Shown: positions 1 to 8,219, counted from the stretch's first letter. The stretch: 46,101 bases of DNA from an uncultured Chloroflexales bacterium (GCA_937918935.1 CAKZSI010000082.1:1-46101), one strand, 5' to 3'. Numbers and translations are program-made. Notes: generated by a model from the sequence alone, not told the origin.

Positions 1-17
1 CGAGGGCACGGCCCTCG
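1..17. terminator. GC-rich hairpin at window edge
   Basis: Two 7-base arms (CGAGGGC and GCCCTCG) flank a 3-base loop. It lies just downstream of the roadblock gene on the minus strand. The window ends before any T-tract could be seen, so terminator function is only possible. Confidence 0.35.
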
Positions 18-49
18 GCGCTGCTCGTGAATATGAACCAGAGAGGCTC

Positions 50-412
50 CTACAACTCCGCGCGCATACGCTCAACCATCTGCTCCAGCACGCCGCGGGC
101 ATAGGCTGCATCGGCGCCGGCTGGCAGGCCGAGCACGGCGAAGTAATCAGGGGTGATCAGCAGCGCCAGGAAGGTAAGGGCGTCGGTTTCGAGCATCAGG
201 GCGCGCGCCAGACCGGCGCCCATGCGGCCCGCGGCGGAGGTGGCCAGGGCGGCCAGGCTGGCCAGTTCGATCTCCGAGAGTTCCAGATCGTAGGCCGCGG
301 CCTCGTCTACGAAGACCATCTCGATGCCCAGACCATCGGTGCCGACCACACCCGCGAACTTCGCCTGGTTTACCAGATCGAGGGTATTGTGCAGGATCGT
401 CGTCAGGCTCAT
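50..412 (-). CDS. Roadblock/LC7 (MglB-like) domain protein
   Basis: This 120-residue protein consists of little more than one roadblock/LC7 fold. It starts with a helix (MSLTTILHNTLDLV), followed by a strand with the typical GVVGTDGLGIEMV pattern, an Ala-rich helix and a C-terminal strand/helix. In bacteria such proteins usually act as dimers that regulate small Ras-like GTPases (MglB with MglA) or as scaffolds; no GTPase gene is present here. It follows recR on the same strand with a gap of about 20 bases, so the two are probably co-transcribed. The family call rests on length and fold pattern, not on catalytic residues, and the specific partner is unknown. Confidence 0.75.
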   Translation of the reverse strand: MSLTTILHNTLDLVNQAKFAGVVGTDGLGIEMVFVDEAAAYDLELSEIELASLAALATSAAGRMGAGLARALMLETDALTFLALLITPDYFAVLGLPAGADAAYARGVLEQMVERMRAEL

Positions 413-433
413 CGGGCGAAGCTCCTTCGGCTA

Positions 434-1051
434 CTACAACTCGCGGCGCCCCTCCAGCGCCGCGCCAAGGGTATCGGGGTCGGCCCACTCCAGATCGCCG
501 CCGGTCGGCAAGCCCCGGGAAATGCGCGTCACACGCACCCCCAATGGCGCCAGGTCGCGCAGGAGCAAAAACGCAGTCGCCTCGCCCTCGGTGTTGGGAT
601 TGGTGGCCAGGATCACCTCGTCCACCGGTTCGGCACGCACGCGGGCAAGCAACTCGTCGATCTTCAGGTTCTCGCGGTAGATGCCCTCGAGGGGCGCCAG
701 ATGGCCGTGGATCACGTGGTACAGCCCGCGGTACACGCCGGTGCGCTCGATGGCCAGCACATCCAGCGGTTCCTCGACCACGCAGATCCTGGTCTGATCG
801 CGGCCAGGATCGGCGCAGATGGGGCACAGGTCGCCGACGGTGATGTTGTAACACCGGGTGCAGAGGGTGACGCGCTCGCGCAGGTCGAGGAGCGCCTGCG
901 CCAGCGCGCGCGCCTGCTCTTCCTCGGCGCGCAACAAATAGAAGGTTAGCCGCGAGGCCGTCTTCGGACCGATGCCTGGCAGCTTGCTAAACTCTTCGAT
1001 CAGCCGCGCTACCGGCCCGGCGATCAGACTCTCACCGCGCGAAAAGGTCAT
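434..1051 (-). CDS. recR: Recombination protein RecR
   Basis: RecR loads or clamps on DNA with RecO/RecF to help RecA at gaps. At 205 residues from the chosen ATG it has the usual family length. Domains in order are a helix-hairpin-helix (residues about 19-40, KLPGIGPKTASRL), a four-cysteine zinc finger (C64, C67, C76, C79) and a Toprim domain (from about residue 88, with VVEEPLDVLA and the ATNPNTEGEATA segment). The frame stays open to a TTG at 1138 that overlaps the ybaB stop. The ATG at 1051 is preferred because it gives the standard N-terminus, but no strong Shine-Dalgarno site decides it. The dnaX-ybaB-recR order is widely conserved. Confidence 0.95.
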   Translation of the reverse strand: MTFSRGESLIAGPVARLIEEFSKLPGIGPKTASRLTFYLLRAEEEQARALAQALLDLRERVTLCTRCYNITVGDLCPICADPGRDQTRICVVEEPLDVLAIERTGVYRGLYHVIHGHLAPLEGIYRENLKIDELLARVRAEPVDEVILATNPNTEGEATAFLLLRDLAPLGVRVTRISRGLPTGGDLEWADPDTLGAALEGRREL

Positions 1052-1134
1052 GTCAGAGAAGGCTGCCGCTGGCAACCCATAACGAACGCGCCTGCCGCCA
1101 CGGGCTAACCCATCGGCTTGAACGCGCCATAGCT

Positions 1135-1446
1135 TCAAAACAGACCAGGCATCCCTTTCATCCCGCCCATCAACGGCCCCATGCGCTCTTCGGCAAGATC
1201 CTGGGCTTTCTTCGTCGCATCGTGAATGGCGGCCAGCAGCAAGTCCTGCAGCATCTCGACATCCTCAGGGTCCACCACTTCGGGCGAGATGGTGATACTC
1301 TGCACCTCGCGATGGCCATTCATCTGCACGGTAATGGCGCCGCCGCCGGCCGTTCCTTCAACCGTCGCCACGGCGAGTTCCTCCTGGATCTTCTGCATCT
1401 GGCGCTGCATCTGCTGGGCCATCTGCTGTAGCTGGCGCGGGTTCAT
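1135..1446 (-). CDS. ybaB: YbaB/EbfC nucleoid-associated protein
   Basis: This small (103 residue) DNA-binding protein forms tweezer-like dimers on the nucleoid. The N-terminal Gln/Met-rich helix (NPRQLQQMAQQMQRQM), the central VEGTAGGGAITVQMNG strand region and the C-terminal EERMGPLMGGMKGMPG tail are all typical. The ATG is preceded by GGAG at about 5 bases. It lies between dnaX and recR on the same strand, the conserved arrangement in many phyla, and its stop overlaps an alternative TTG start of recR, which suggests translational coupling. Confidence 0.95.
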   Translation of the reverse strand: MNPRQLQQMAQQMQRQMQKIQEELAVATVEGTAGGGAITVQMNGHREVQSITISPEVVDPEDVEMLQDLLLAAIHDATKKAQDLAEERMGPLMGGMKGMPGLF

Positions 1447-1674
1447 GCATGCTCCTTACGGCTTGATGCGCGCAGCGCGCGCTTCTGAGAAGGGGGGAAC
1501 GCTTGCTGCTAGCTTACCATACAGCCAGTGTTGACGCAAAGAAAAGCTGCGCTTCCTCCAGGACTGGCGCAAAATCCGCCTCCGGCGGGGGGTTGGGGCG
1601 CTACGCCGCCTGATTCTGGTCGGCGCAGCCGCCAGAACCAGCAAAAAGCCCCGATACATAGATCCAGAATCGCA
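1447..1674. other. dnaX-ybaB intergenic region with hairpin repeat
   Basis: This 228-base gap on the minus-strand operon has no credible gene. It holds a self-complementary stretch (GCGCGCAGCGCGCGC, near 1469) and, at about 1608-1650, a copy of a dispersed hairpin (arms around GGCGGCTGCGCCG) that recurs at 8340 and 10993. Confidence 0.6.
1608..1650. repeat. Dispersed hairpin repeat, type D, copy 1
   Basis: An imperfect inverted repeat built around CGGCGCAGCCGCCAGAACCAG, with its mirror GATTCTGGTCGGCG on the left. Related copies lie at 8340-8375 and 10993-11042. Confidence 0.5.
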
Positions 1675-3468
1675 TTACTCCGGCGGTTCAATATCCACGA
1701 TATGGGCCTCGAAGATATTCATCGCCGCGCGCACCAGATCGTCCTTGCGGGCCTCACGGATCTGGCTGCGCAGATCGCGCGACTCGGCGCGAGCCTCGAT
1801 GGTGCAGCGCAGCGCGACCGTAACGCCAAGGTGTCGCTGCATCACCTCTTCAACGATGCGGCGGTTCTGGGCCTTCTCCAGGTTCTCCTTATGAAAGGGT
1901 GAAGCGGCCAGCAACACCACTGTGTTGCCCTCAACATCAATCGGGCGCACGCTGTGGAGCAGTGCCTGCACTGTCGGGCTGCGCGGCCGCACATCGCGTT
2001 TGATCTCCTCCCAGTGGGCCTCCACCAGTTCAAGCAGCGAGAAGTCGGCGTTGGCGGCCGCCGCCGCCTCGGGCGAACGGGCCACCGGCGCGGCGGAGGA
2101 AGGCGTAGGGAAAGGCATGGGAAGGTCCTGCCCGGGATCGGAGCCGGCTGGCGCAGTCTCGGCCTGCGGCGCCGGCTCAGGGCTGGCCGGCGGCGCGGCG
2201 GCAACGATCGGCGACAGGGCCTCACCGGGCGGCGTGGGTGGAGTAGCCGGAGGCGTCGCAGGGACAGGCGCCGCGGCCTGGAGCGAGGTTGCCGCGCGCC
2301 GAACAGGCGCGGCGGCCTGACTCAGCGGCGCCCGCGCGCCGGCGGCCTCGGAGCGGCGCGCGGGCTGGGCGGGCAGCGCGGGCTGACCAACCAGCGCCTC
2401 GACGACCGCCAGCTCCAGCGGCAACTGGCCGTAGGGCGTCGTGCGCAACTGGTAATCCAGAGCGCTGAACAGCTTCACCCAGTGCAGCAGGCGCCCGGTG
2501 TCGGCCCGCTGCACCCAGGCCGCCATCATCTCGCGCTCATCATCGCCAATATCGGCGAGCGCATGGTCACCGGCGGCCAGTAGCAGCAGCAGCGAGCGCA
2601 GCCGCTCCACCAGATCGCGGGTAAACTGGCGCAAATCGGCGCCCTGATCGGCCACGCTGTTCACCGCCCGTAGCGCCGCCGCTACGTCGCCCTCCAGCAA
2701 CGCCTCGATCAGCGCGGCCACCTCGGCGGCTGAGGTCATTCCCAACAGGCTCTGCACCTGCGCGACACTGATGTGGCCGCTGGTAAAGGAAGCCAGTTGC
2801 TCCAGCACCCCCAGAGCATCGCGCAAGCTACCGGTGGCGGCGCGGGCGATGGCCTCCGCTGCGCCCGGCTCCAGCATCAACCCCTCGGAGGCCGCGACGC
2901 GGCGCAGGTGCGCGGCAGTGCTGGCGATGCCGTGGCGCGTAAACGTGAAGCGCTGGCAGCGCGACAGAATGGTGGCCGGAACCTTGTGCACCTCCGTGGT
3001 TGCCAGCACAAAGATCGCATGCTCGGGCGGCTCTTCCAGCGTCTTCAGCAGGGCATTGAAGGCGGCCGTGGAGAGCATGTGCGCCTCATCAATAATGTAG
3101 ACGCGGTACCGACCGCGGGTTGGCCGCGTCATCACCCCGCTGATCAGCGCCCGCGCATCCTCGACGCTGGTGTTCGAGGCCGCGTCCATCTCGATTACAT
3201 CCACCGCACGGCCCTCGGCGATCTCCTGGCACATCGCACAGGCGCCGCACGGCCGGGCCACCCGATCGGCGGCCAGACAATTCACCGCCTTGGCCAGCAG
3301 ACGAGCCACGCTCGTCTTGCCTACTCCCCGCGGCCCGGTGAACAGGTAGGCATGGGCCACGCGATCCTCGACGATGGCATTGCGCAGCGTCTGCACCACA
3401 TGCTCCTGGCCGACAAGTTCGTCGAACGTCTGGGAGCGCCATTTGCGATACAGCGACAATGAAGCCAT
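1675..3468 (-). CDS. dnaX: DNA polymerase III subunit gamma/tau
   Basis: Clamp-loader ATPase of the replicative polymerase, 597 residues. The AAA+ module shows the Walker A motif GPRGVGKTS (residues 45-53), four zinc-binding cysteines (C64, C74, C77, C80), DEAH at 127-130 and the sensor/arginine-finger region ILSRCQRF (about 167-174). After the clamp-loader domain III comes an Ala/Pro-rich linker (about residues 385-480) and a tau-like C-terminal domain, so this is the long form. The ATG at 3468 is chosen because it starts the conserved SLYRKWRSQTFDELVGQ segment and has GGAGG 7 bases upstream. The frame is open further upstream to 3525, but that stretch overlaps the promoter. Confidence 0.97.
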   Translation of the reverse strand: MASLSLYRKWRSQTFDELVGQEHVVQTLRNAIVEDRVAHAYLFTGPRGVGKTSVARLLAKAVNCLAADRVARPCGACAMCQEIAEGRAVDVIEMDAASNTSVEDARALISGVMTRPTRGRYRVYIIDEAHMLSTAAFNALLKTLEEPPEHAIFVLATTEVHKVPATILSRCQRFTFTRHGIASTAAHLRRVAASEGLMLEPGAAEAIARAATGSLRDALGVLEQLASFTSGHISVAQVQSLLGMTSAAEVAALIEALLEGDVAAALRAVNSVADQGADLRQFTRDLVERLRSLLLLLAAGDHALADIGDDEREMMAAWVQRADTGRLLHWVKLFSALDYQLRTTPYGQLPLELAVVEALVGQPALPAQPARRSEAAGARAPLSQAAAPVRRAATSLQAAAPVPATPPATPPTPPGEALSPIVAAAPPASPEPAPQAETAPAGSDPGQDLPMPFPTPSSAAPVARSPEAAAAANADFSLLELVEAHWEEIKRDVRPRSPTVQALLHSVRPIDVEGNTVVLLAASPFHKENLEKAQNRRIVEEVMQRHLGVTVALRCTIEARAESRDLRSQIREARKDDLVRAAMNIFEAHIVDIEPPE

Positions 3469-3491
3469 GCCTGAACCTCCGATGACCCGTC

Positions 3492-3510
3492 CTGTCATTA
3501 TACCTGACAG
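3492..3510. promoter_or_regulatory. Candidate operator over dnaX -10
   Basis: Inverted repeat CTGTCA-N7-TGACAG whose centre covers the -10 hexamer of the dnaX promoter. It could bind a dimeric repressor; this is inference from symmetry and position only. Confidence 0.35.
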
Positions 3511-3525
3511 AACACCTGGTCGCAA
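3497..3525 (-). promoter_or_regulatory. dnaX promoter (sigma70 type)
   Basis: Read on the minus strand: -35 TTGCGA, 17-base spacer, -10 TATAAT, ending about 29 bases upstream of the dnaX ATG. One of the best housekeeping promoters in the window. Confidence 0.8.
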
Positions 3526-3572
3526 AACCGGGGAAGCGGACCTTGCATCAACCCTGCCACGCGCAACCTGGT

Positions 3573-3601
3573 TTGAAGTAGTTGCGCGATTGTGGTACAG
3601 T
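3573..3601 (+). promoter_or_regulatory. Candidate promoter 1 for thioredoxin-fold lipoprotein
   Basis: TTGAAG, 17-base spacer, TACAGT. It would give a leader of about 45 bases for the gene starting at 3653. Confidence 0.5.
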
Positions 3602-3612
3602 GGTCAGGGTGT

Positions 3613-3640
3613 TTGTCATCCTGGATCGTCAGGGTATCAT
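3613..3640 (+). promoter_or_regulatory. Candidate promoter 2 for thioredoxin-fold lipoprotein
   Basis: TTGTCA, 16-base spacer, TATCAT. Transcription from here would begin within about 10 bases of the GTG start, giving a nearly leaderless message. Confidence 0.45.
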
Positions 3641-3652
3641 AGGGCTTGCGTG

Positions 3653-4399
3653 GTGCATCGTTACGTCATCGCTGGCATCGTGGCAACCATGATCGTCTGG
3701 TTGGCCGCCTGTAGCGGCCAGACCGGCCAGCAAGCGCCGCTGCCTTCACCAACGGTTGAGGCGCCTGTATCCGTAACGCCTCCTGTGACCTCCCCGCCGC
3801 GCGCGGCGACACCCATGACGCCCGGCGCAGCGGCCAGCGCCACCATCGAGGAGGTCTATGCGGGTGTGCCCCGTTCGCGTACTCCCGAGGGCTACCATCT
3901 GCTCGGCAATCCCGAGGCGCCGATCACCCTCGTGATGTACTCCGATTTTCTCTGCACGGCCTGCGCGCTCCACGTGCTGGAGACCGAGCCAGGTATCGTT
4001 AGTGAGTATGTACAACCTGGCAAGGTGCGCCTGGTCTACCGCCATTTGCTGCAACTTGGCGAGCGATCCGAACTGCTGGCGGAAGCCGCTGAATGCGCCG
4101 CCGACCAGGGGCGCTTCTGGGAAATGCGCCAGGCGATATATCGGCGCTACAATCAACTCTATACCGAGACCCTGGCTGGCGTCGAAGTTGCCGCTACGGA
4201 AGCCAGGGTTGAGGTGGAGACGCTGCGCGCCTGTCTCGCCGCCGGGACCCACGAAACCGCCGTTCGGGCTGATTACGAGGCGGCTGTTGCTGAGGGCGTC
4301 CGCTCGCGTCCGGTCTTTCTCATCGGTGAGCGGCGCATTATCGGAGCGCAGCCGTTCAAGGTCTTTCAGGAACTGCTTGACCAAACCACCGGCGCCTAG
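3653..4399 (+). CDS. DsbA/thioredoxin-fold lipoprotein
   Basis: An exported thiol-disulfide oxidoreductase-like protein of 248 residues. A short signal peptide ends in the lipobox LAAC (C20), so it is probably anchored on the outer face of the membrane. A Pro/Thr/Ala-rich tether follows to about residue 65, then a DsbA-like domain with MYSDFLCTAC (active-site C101-T-A-C104) and a cis-proline loop (SRPVFLIGE). Such proteins form or isomerise disulfides, or pass electrons to exported partners. The start is GTG 3653 (GTG 3650 is also possible), preceded by AGGG; the open frame further upstream overlaps the promoters. It is followed 44 bases later by another exported protein that contains cysteines and could be a client. 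Confidence 0.85.
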   Translation: MHRYVIAGIVATMIVWLAACSGQTGQQAPLPSPTVEAPVSVTPPVTSPPRAATPMTPGAAASATIEEVYAGVPRSRTPEGYHLLGNPEAPITLVMYSDFLCTACALHVLETEPGIVSEYVQPGKVRLVYRHLLQLGERSELLAEAAECAADQGRFWEMRQAIYRRYNQLYTETLAGVEVAATEARVEVETLRACLAAGTHETAVRADYEAAVAEGVRSRPVFLIGERRIIGAQPFKVFQELLDQTTGA

Positions 4400-4443
4400 C
4401 GGCCGACCATCCACATGCTCTGGATGCAACGCCACCTCTGCCT

Positions 4444-5142
4444 ATGCCACATCGTAGCATCGCTCTACCGCTCAGCCTGGTCGTTGTGTTCGCAGGGTTG
4501 ATGCTGGCCCTGCTCATCGGCGCATTGCCTGCGACGCCTCCTGTCTCTATCGCGCAGAGTACGAATTGCCCCTATCCTGACCCTGCTTCTTGCCCGGGAG
4601 GCCAACAAAACGATCCCTATCCCGGAGGGGCCAGCAGCAGCACCCCTACTCAGACCGTCCAGTCTCAGGCTACGCCAACCACCACGTCTACCACGACCCC
4701 TACCTCTATAGCAACCTCGATCCCGACCGCGACCGCGACCGCTACGCAGCAGGCGCCAAGGGTTACACCCACTGCTCCGCCTACACGCACGCGCCCTCCA
4801 ACGCCAACCGGCCCCACGCCGACGCCCACCAACCCCCTGCCGGAGGGCATCCCAACCCTGGTGTGCATTCCCGGCGCAACAATCACGCTGGCAGGCTCAG
4901 GGCCGCCCAACACCGCGCTGCTGGCCTACTTTAATAACCGTCCCGTAGGCGGCGGTTTCAGCCGGACCGACGGAACCTTTAGCATCGACCTGGTGATCGG
5001 CCCCGAACGGCCAGGGCAGTATCTGGTGGAAGTTCGTAAACGCGACGGTCGCGAGCGCGTGAGCCAGTGGGGCTGCGAGGTGCCCGGGACCACGCCTACG
5101 CCCACCCTGGTGGCGCCTTCACCAACGGGCAGCGACCAGTAG
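4444..5142 (+). CDS. Secreted Pro/Thr-rich protein of unknown function
   Basis: A 232-residue protein with an N-terminal hydrophobic signal segment (about residues 8-30, LPLSLVVVFAGLMLALLIG) and a likely cleavage site near SIAQS. A short Cys-containing stretch (NCPYPDPASCPGG) follows, then a long Thr/Pro/Ser linker (about 65-135) of the kind used as a wall- or surface-spanning stalk, and a small C-terminal beta-rich domain (about 137-215) with GATITLAGSGPPN and two cysteines. The C-terminal part looks like an Ig-like or carbohydrate-binding fold, but no family is recognised. It lies 44 bases after the DsbA-like gene on the same strand. Confidence 0.75.
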   Translation: MPHRSIALPLSLVVVFAGLMLALLIGALPATPPVSIAQSTNCPYPDPASCPGGQQNDPYPGGASSSTPTQTVQSQATPTTTSTTTPTSIATSIPTATATATQQAPRVTPTAPPTRTRPPTPTGPTPTPTNPLPEGIPTLVCIPGATITLAGSGPPNTALLAYFNNRPVGGGFSRTDGTFSIDLVIGPERPGQYLVEVRKRDGRERVSQWGCEVPGTTPTPTLVAPSPTGSDQ

Positions 5143-5261
5143 TTGTGAACTGAGTTTTTCGCTAAACCCACCCCCCCCCGCTGGAGGAGGGAGGCCGGCT
5201 CTTCCCCCAACGGCGGGAGGCAGTGAGGAAGGTGGAAATACAAGGAAACTTCGTTCACAGA
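5142..5261. mobile_element. Miniature inverted-repeat element, type C, copy 1
   Basis: The left end TGTGAACTGAGTTT (5144-5157) is matched in reverse complement by the right end AAACTTCGTTCACA (5246-5259). The interior is C/G-rich and non-coding. The left end abuts the stop codon of the secreted-protein gene. A second copy lies at 15885-15976 and a likely third near 25256-25352. No transposase gene is inside. Confidence 0.5.
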
Positions 5262-5283
5262 CCAATCAGGCCCCCCGTAAAGT

Positions 5284-5334
5284 GCATGTGGGAGGGTCCG
5301 GGAGGTTGCAGCCCTCCCAGACCCTCCCACATGC
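5284..5334. repeat. GGGAGGG palindromic repeat, type A
   Basis: A long near-perfect hairpin: the left arm GCATGTGGGAGGGTC plus GGGAGG pairs with CCTCCC plus GACCCTCCCACATGC around a short TTGCAG loop. It may serve as a terminator after the gene at 4444-5142, although no T-tract follows. Confidence 0.7.
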
Positions 5335-5346
5335 TTACACAACGCA

Positions 5347-5380
5347 GCCGGAGGGCCGGCGCCTTTGCCGACCCTCCGGC
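5347..5380. repeat. Hairpin GCCGGAGGG/CCCTCCGGC
   Basis: A perfect 9-base stem with a 16-base loop, 12 bases after the type A palindrome. The gap 5143-5610 consists mainly of these stacked structures and contains no credible gene. Confidence 0.55.
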
Positions 5381-5478
5381 TTCATGGTCAAGTATAACTT
5401 CTACACGCCGGAAAAGCTCTCCGTAGCCTTACTGAACGACCCCCTGTAGGTTTGCGTAATGCCTGTTTCCTGTGTAGG

Positions 5479-5512
5479 AAGGTGGGGAAACCGGGTCTCC
5501 CCACGCCCCTCG
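5479..5512. repeat. GGGGAAACC palindromic repeat, type B, copy 1
   Basis: GGTGGGGAAACCGGG is followed by TCTCCCCACGCCCC. The sequence is close to the copies at 7637, 26901, 32609 and 33331. Confidence 0.55.
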
Positions 5513-5610
5513 CTTCAGGCAGGAGCTGGAAAGGTGTAGCCCCCCAGAAAAGAGATCGGATAACCAGATGATGCAGATAGGCCACAAGGCGCTGGCGCCA
5601 CCACGGTGCA

Positions 5611-6267
5611 TCACCCATCCAGGGTGACGATCCCGCGCCGCACGGCGTAGCGAATCAGATCCAGCGGCGTGTGGAGGCCGAGTTTGCGCATCATGCTCGC
5701 CCGGTGGGTATCCACCGTCCGCACACCGATCATCAGATGCTCGGCGATTTCGGCGCTGGTGAGGCCCTGGGCCGCCAGGTAGAGGATCTCGCGCTCGCGG
5801 GCCGTCAGGGTCTCGTACAGGTCCAGGTTAGTCTCCGCCGTCTGGCTGGCGTAGGCATCAATTGCCCGGTCAGAGAGCGGCGGGCTGAGGTAGCGGCGCC
5901 CCTGGGCCGCCTGCTGGATGGCGTACAGGAACTCCGTCGAAAGCGTTTCTTTGAGCACGTAGGCGGTAACGCCAGCGCGCAGCGCCTCGCGCACATAGGA
6001 CTCGTCGGCGTGCATCGAGAGGATGACGATCCGGGTGTTCGGCGACACGATCCGGGCCTGGCGCGCAACTTCCAGGCCGCTCAGGCCCGGCATGATCAAA
6101 TCGGCGATCAGGAGATCGGGCTGGAGGCGCTCAACCATGGCCAGCGCCTCAGGGCCATTGCCTGCCTCACCAACCACCGTACAGTGCATTTCATTCTCCA
6201 GCAGCACCCGCAGGCCGCTGCGTACGACATGGTGATCGTCGGCCAGTACGATCGTCAGTGGTCGCAT
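5611..6267 (-). CDS. NarL/LuxR-family response regulator
   Basis: Two-component transcription regulator of 218 residues. The receiver domain has the acidic pair D10/D11, phosphoacceptor D56 (LLIADLIMPG) and the conserved Lys in YVLKETLS. The C-terminal LuxR helix-turn-helix runs from LTAREREILYLAAQGLTS to TVDTHRASMMRKLGL. It overlaps the 3' end of the upstream GAF histidine kinase by 13 bases on the same strand, so the two form a kinase-regulator pair. The signal and target genes cannot be read from sequence. Confidence 0.95.
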   Translation of the reverse strand: MRPLTIVLADDHHVVRSGLRVLLENEMHCTVVGEAGNGPEALAMVERLQPDLLIADLIMPGLSGLEVARQARIVSPNTRIVILSMHADESYVREALRAGVTAYVLKETLSTEFLYAIQQAAQGRRYLSPPLSDRAIDAYASQTAETNLDLYETLTAREREILYLAAQGLTSAEIAEHLMIGVRTVDTHRASMMRKLGLHTPLDLIRYAVRRGIVTLDG

Positions 6268-7529
6268 CGGTCGCTTTCCTTCCAGGTCGGTAACGGTAGT
6301 TCGGCAAGAATGCGTGTTCCGGCATTCGGCGCCGTTTCGATGGTCAGCGTGCCGCCGGCCAGGCGCACACGCTCGGCCATCCCCGCCAGGCCCAGAGAGT
6401 CGCTGGCGGCAAGCTCTTCGGTCTCGAAGCCACGGCCCTCGTCCACCACTTGCACCGCCAGCATATCGTCGGTGGCCCAGACCTGGGCGCGGGCGTGGTC
6501 CACCCCGGCGTGACGCGCCACGTTGGTCAGGGCCTCCTGCACCACACGGTAGGCCGTGCTCGCCACAGCCTGCGGAATGGGCCGGTCAAGACCGGCATGC
6601 TGCAACTGCACCTGGATCCCCGTCTGGTCGGTGTACCGTCGCGTGAACCAGAACAACGCGGGGAGGAGGCCCAGATCATCGAGCATAGCCGGGCGGAGAT
6701 TCAACGAAAGGGCGCGCACCTGGGCAGTCAACTGGTTCACCTGGCGCTGAGCCTGGGTCATCCGTTCGCGCAGCGCCTCAGGGCTGGTACGGGGGCCGAC
6801 CGTCAGGGCCAGGCTCAGGCCGGTCAGCATCTGGCCAATCTCGTCGTGCAATTCGCGGGCCAGGTGCGCCCGTTCGGCCTCCTGCACCGCTACCAGACGC
6901 TCCGAAAGGGCCTGCAGGCGCGCCTGGCCGGCCTGCACCTGAGCGAAGAGCCGCGCGTTCTGGAGGGCGATCGCCGCGGGAATAGCCAGCAATTCAGCCG
7001 TGTTGACATGCTCGGGGGTGAAGAAGGCCGGAACCGTCTTGTCGGCGCAGAAGAAGCCGATCACCTCTTCCCCGGCGACCAGCGGTACCGCAAACCAGTT
7101 GCGGACGTGCTCGAGCCCTGGCCGCGCGCGCCAACTGGCCGTGCGCGCCGTATCAAGCACCACGAAACTGCGCCGCCGCGCAATCAACTGTTGGAAAAGT
7201 GGGTCCTCAGCCGGGTTGATGCTCAACCCGACCACCTGCGCCGGGTCGGTGAACGCCTCATACCCGCGAGTGGCGCGCACTCGCAGCATCTCGTCACTCT
7301 CCAACAGCATAACGCAGGCGCTGTCGTAGGGCACGAGCTGGGCCATGTGCGCCAGCAGGGTGGTCGTGACGATCTGAGGATCAAGGCTGCGCGAAAGGGC
7401 AATGTGCGAAGCGTGGAGCACCTCGGCCACCTGGCGCGCGCGCCGCTCGGCGGCCAGGGCCTGGCGCAGGGCCTCGACCGATGCCGCTCCACTGGCCTGA
7501 GGTGGTATCGGGGTGGATGAACTGTCCAT
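6255..7529 (-). CDS. GAF-domain sensor histidine kinase (NarX/DesK type)
   Basis: A soluble histidine kinase of 424 residues. A short N-terminal coiled segment is followed by a GAF domain (about 45-195). A HisKA_3 dimerisation region holds the phospho-accepting H228 in ELHDEIGQML, and a HATPase_c domain ends in DEGRGFE and the GLAGMAERVRLAGG G-box. No transmembrane segment is seen, so it senses a cytoplasmic ligand, redox state or gas through GAF. The HisKA_3 type matches its NarL-family partner, which it overlaps. The ATG at 7529 has only a weak ribosome site. A TATACT/TGTACA promoter lies about 50 bases upstream. Confidence 0.93.
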   Translation of the reverse strand: MDSSSTPIPPQASGAASVEALRQALAAERRARQVAEVLHASHIALSRSLDPQIVTTTLLAHMAQLVPYDSACVMLLESDEMLRVRATRGYEAFTDPAQVVGLSINPAEDPLFQQLIARRRSFVVLDTARTASWRARPGLEHVRNWFAVPLVAGEEVIGFFCADKTVPAFFTPEHVNTAELLAIPAAIALQNARLFAQVQAGQARLQALSERLVAVQEAERAHLARELHDEIGQMLTGLSLALTVGPRTSPEALRERMTQAQRQVNQLTAQVRALSLNLRPAMLDDLGLLPALFWFTRRYTDQTGIQVQLQHAGLDRPIPQAVASTAYRVVQEALTNVARHAGVDHARAQVWATDDMLAVQVVDEGRGFETEELAASDSLGLAGMAERVRLAGGTLTIETAPNAGTRILAELPLPTWKESDRCDH

Positions 7530-7580
7530 GACGTAGGTACGCCCTTCAGCGCAAGCGGGTTGACCGCGGTTCTACCCCAC

Positions 7581-7609
7581 AGTATACGCAGTCCGGGCGC
7601 GCCTGTACA
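7581..7609 (-). promoter_or_regulatory. Candidate promoter of GAF kinase-regulator operon
   Basis: On the minus strand: TGTACA, 17-base spacer, TATACT. It lies about 50 bases upstream of the kinase ATG. Confidence 0.5.
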
Positions 7610-7636
7610 GTCTTCCAAACCCTCCCCGACAACAGG

Positions 7637-7672
7637 CAGGGGTATGGAGAAAGCGAGTTTCCCCATACCCCT
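7637..7672. repeat. GGGGAAACC palindromic repeat, type B, copy 2
   Basis: The arms CAGGGGTATGG and CCATACCCCT flank GAGTTTCCCC. The copy sits between the TPR-like gene and the kinase promoter. Confidence 0.55.
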
Positions 7673-7787
7673 CCAGCAGGCGATGCGCCCATTGGGCTCC
7701 GGGCGGCCTGGTTGCACAACAACGAGATGTCAAGGAATGGATAGGGGAGAGCCGCGCCCTCCCCAACTCTTCGTCCAGGGCATGTGT

Positions 7788-8219
7788 TTATTCCAATCGC
7801 CGCAGATTGGCCCGCGCCGCAGCCGCCGCATCACGACGCCCGATAACGGTGTAGACACTGATCGCCGTAACGATCATGCCGCGGGCCATGTCGAAGTCAC
7901 CCCGAGAGGCCGCCACCAGGCCCAGGTTGTGCAGCGACGACGCCACGCCGATGTCCAGGCGTAGAGCCCGACACTCGCTGAGTACGGCGTTGTGCAGCGC
8001 GTAACACTCATCGAGATCACCTCGCGTAAAGGCCAGACTGGCGAGCAGTTGCATTGCGCCAAGGCGCCCCGCAGCGCTGCCGATGTTCTCGGCTATTTCG
8101 AACGCGCGCTCCAGATGCGCCTGCGCTGCGCTTAAGGCGCCTTCGAGCCAGAGTTGCGCACCTTCGTCGAGAAGACGGGCCACTATCGCCGGCATCCCCC
8201 TGCTTAGCTGGTCGTCCAC
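7788..8219 (-). CDS. Small TPR-like helical protein
   Basis: This 143-residue protein is almost entirely helical and Ala/Leu-rich, with about three tetratricopeptide-like units (LEGALSAAQAHLERAFEIAEN, FTRGDLDECYALHNAVLSE and SRGDFDMARGMIVTAISVY, each cited by its conserved part). TPR units mediate protein-protein contacts. The GTG start at 8219 has GGAGGG a few bases upstream. It resembles the C-terminal helical tail of larger TPR regulators found near signalling genes in Chloroflexia, but it is complete here with its own ribosome site. It may be co-transcribed with the kinase 258 bases downstream; no enzymatic motif is present. Confidence 0.7.
   Translation of the reverse strand: MDDQLSRGMPAIVARLLDEGAQLWLEGALSAAQAHLERAFEIAENIGSAAGRLGAMQLLASLAFTRGDLDECYALHNAVLSECRALRLDIGVASSLHNLGLVAASRGDFDMARGMIVTAISVYTVIGRRDAAAAARANLRRLE

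Noticed and set aside
5388-5618. Small minus-strand frames between the secreted protein and the NarL regulator
   Set aside because: They are built from type B repeat sequence and hairpins and have no ribosome site or family resemblance.
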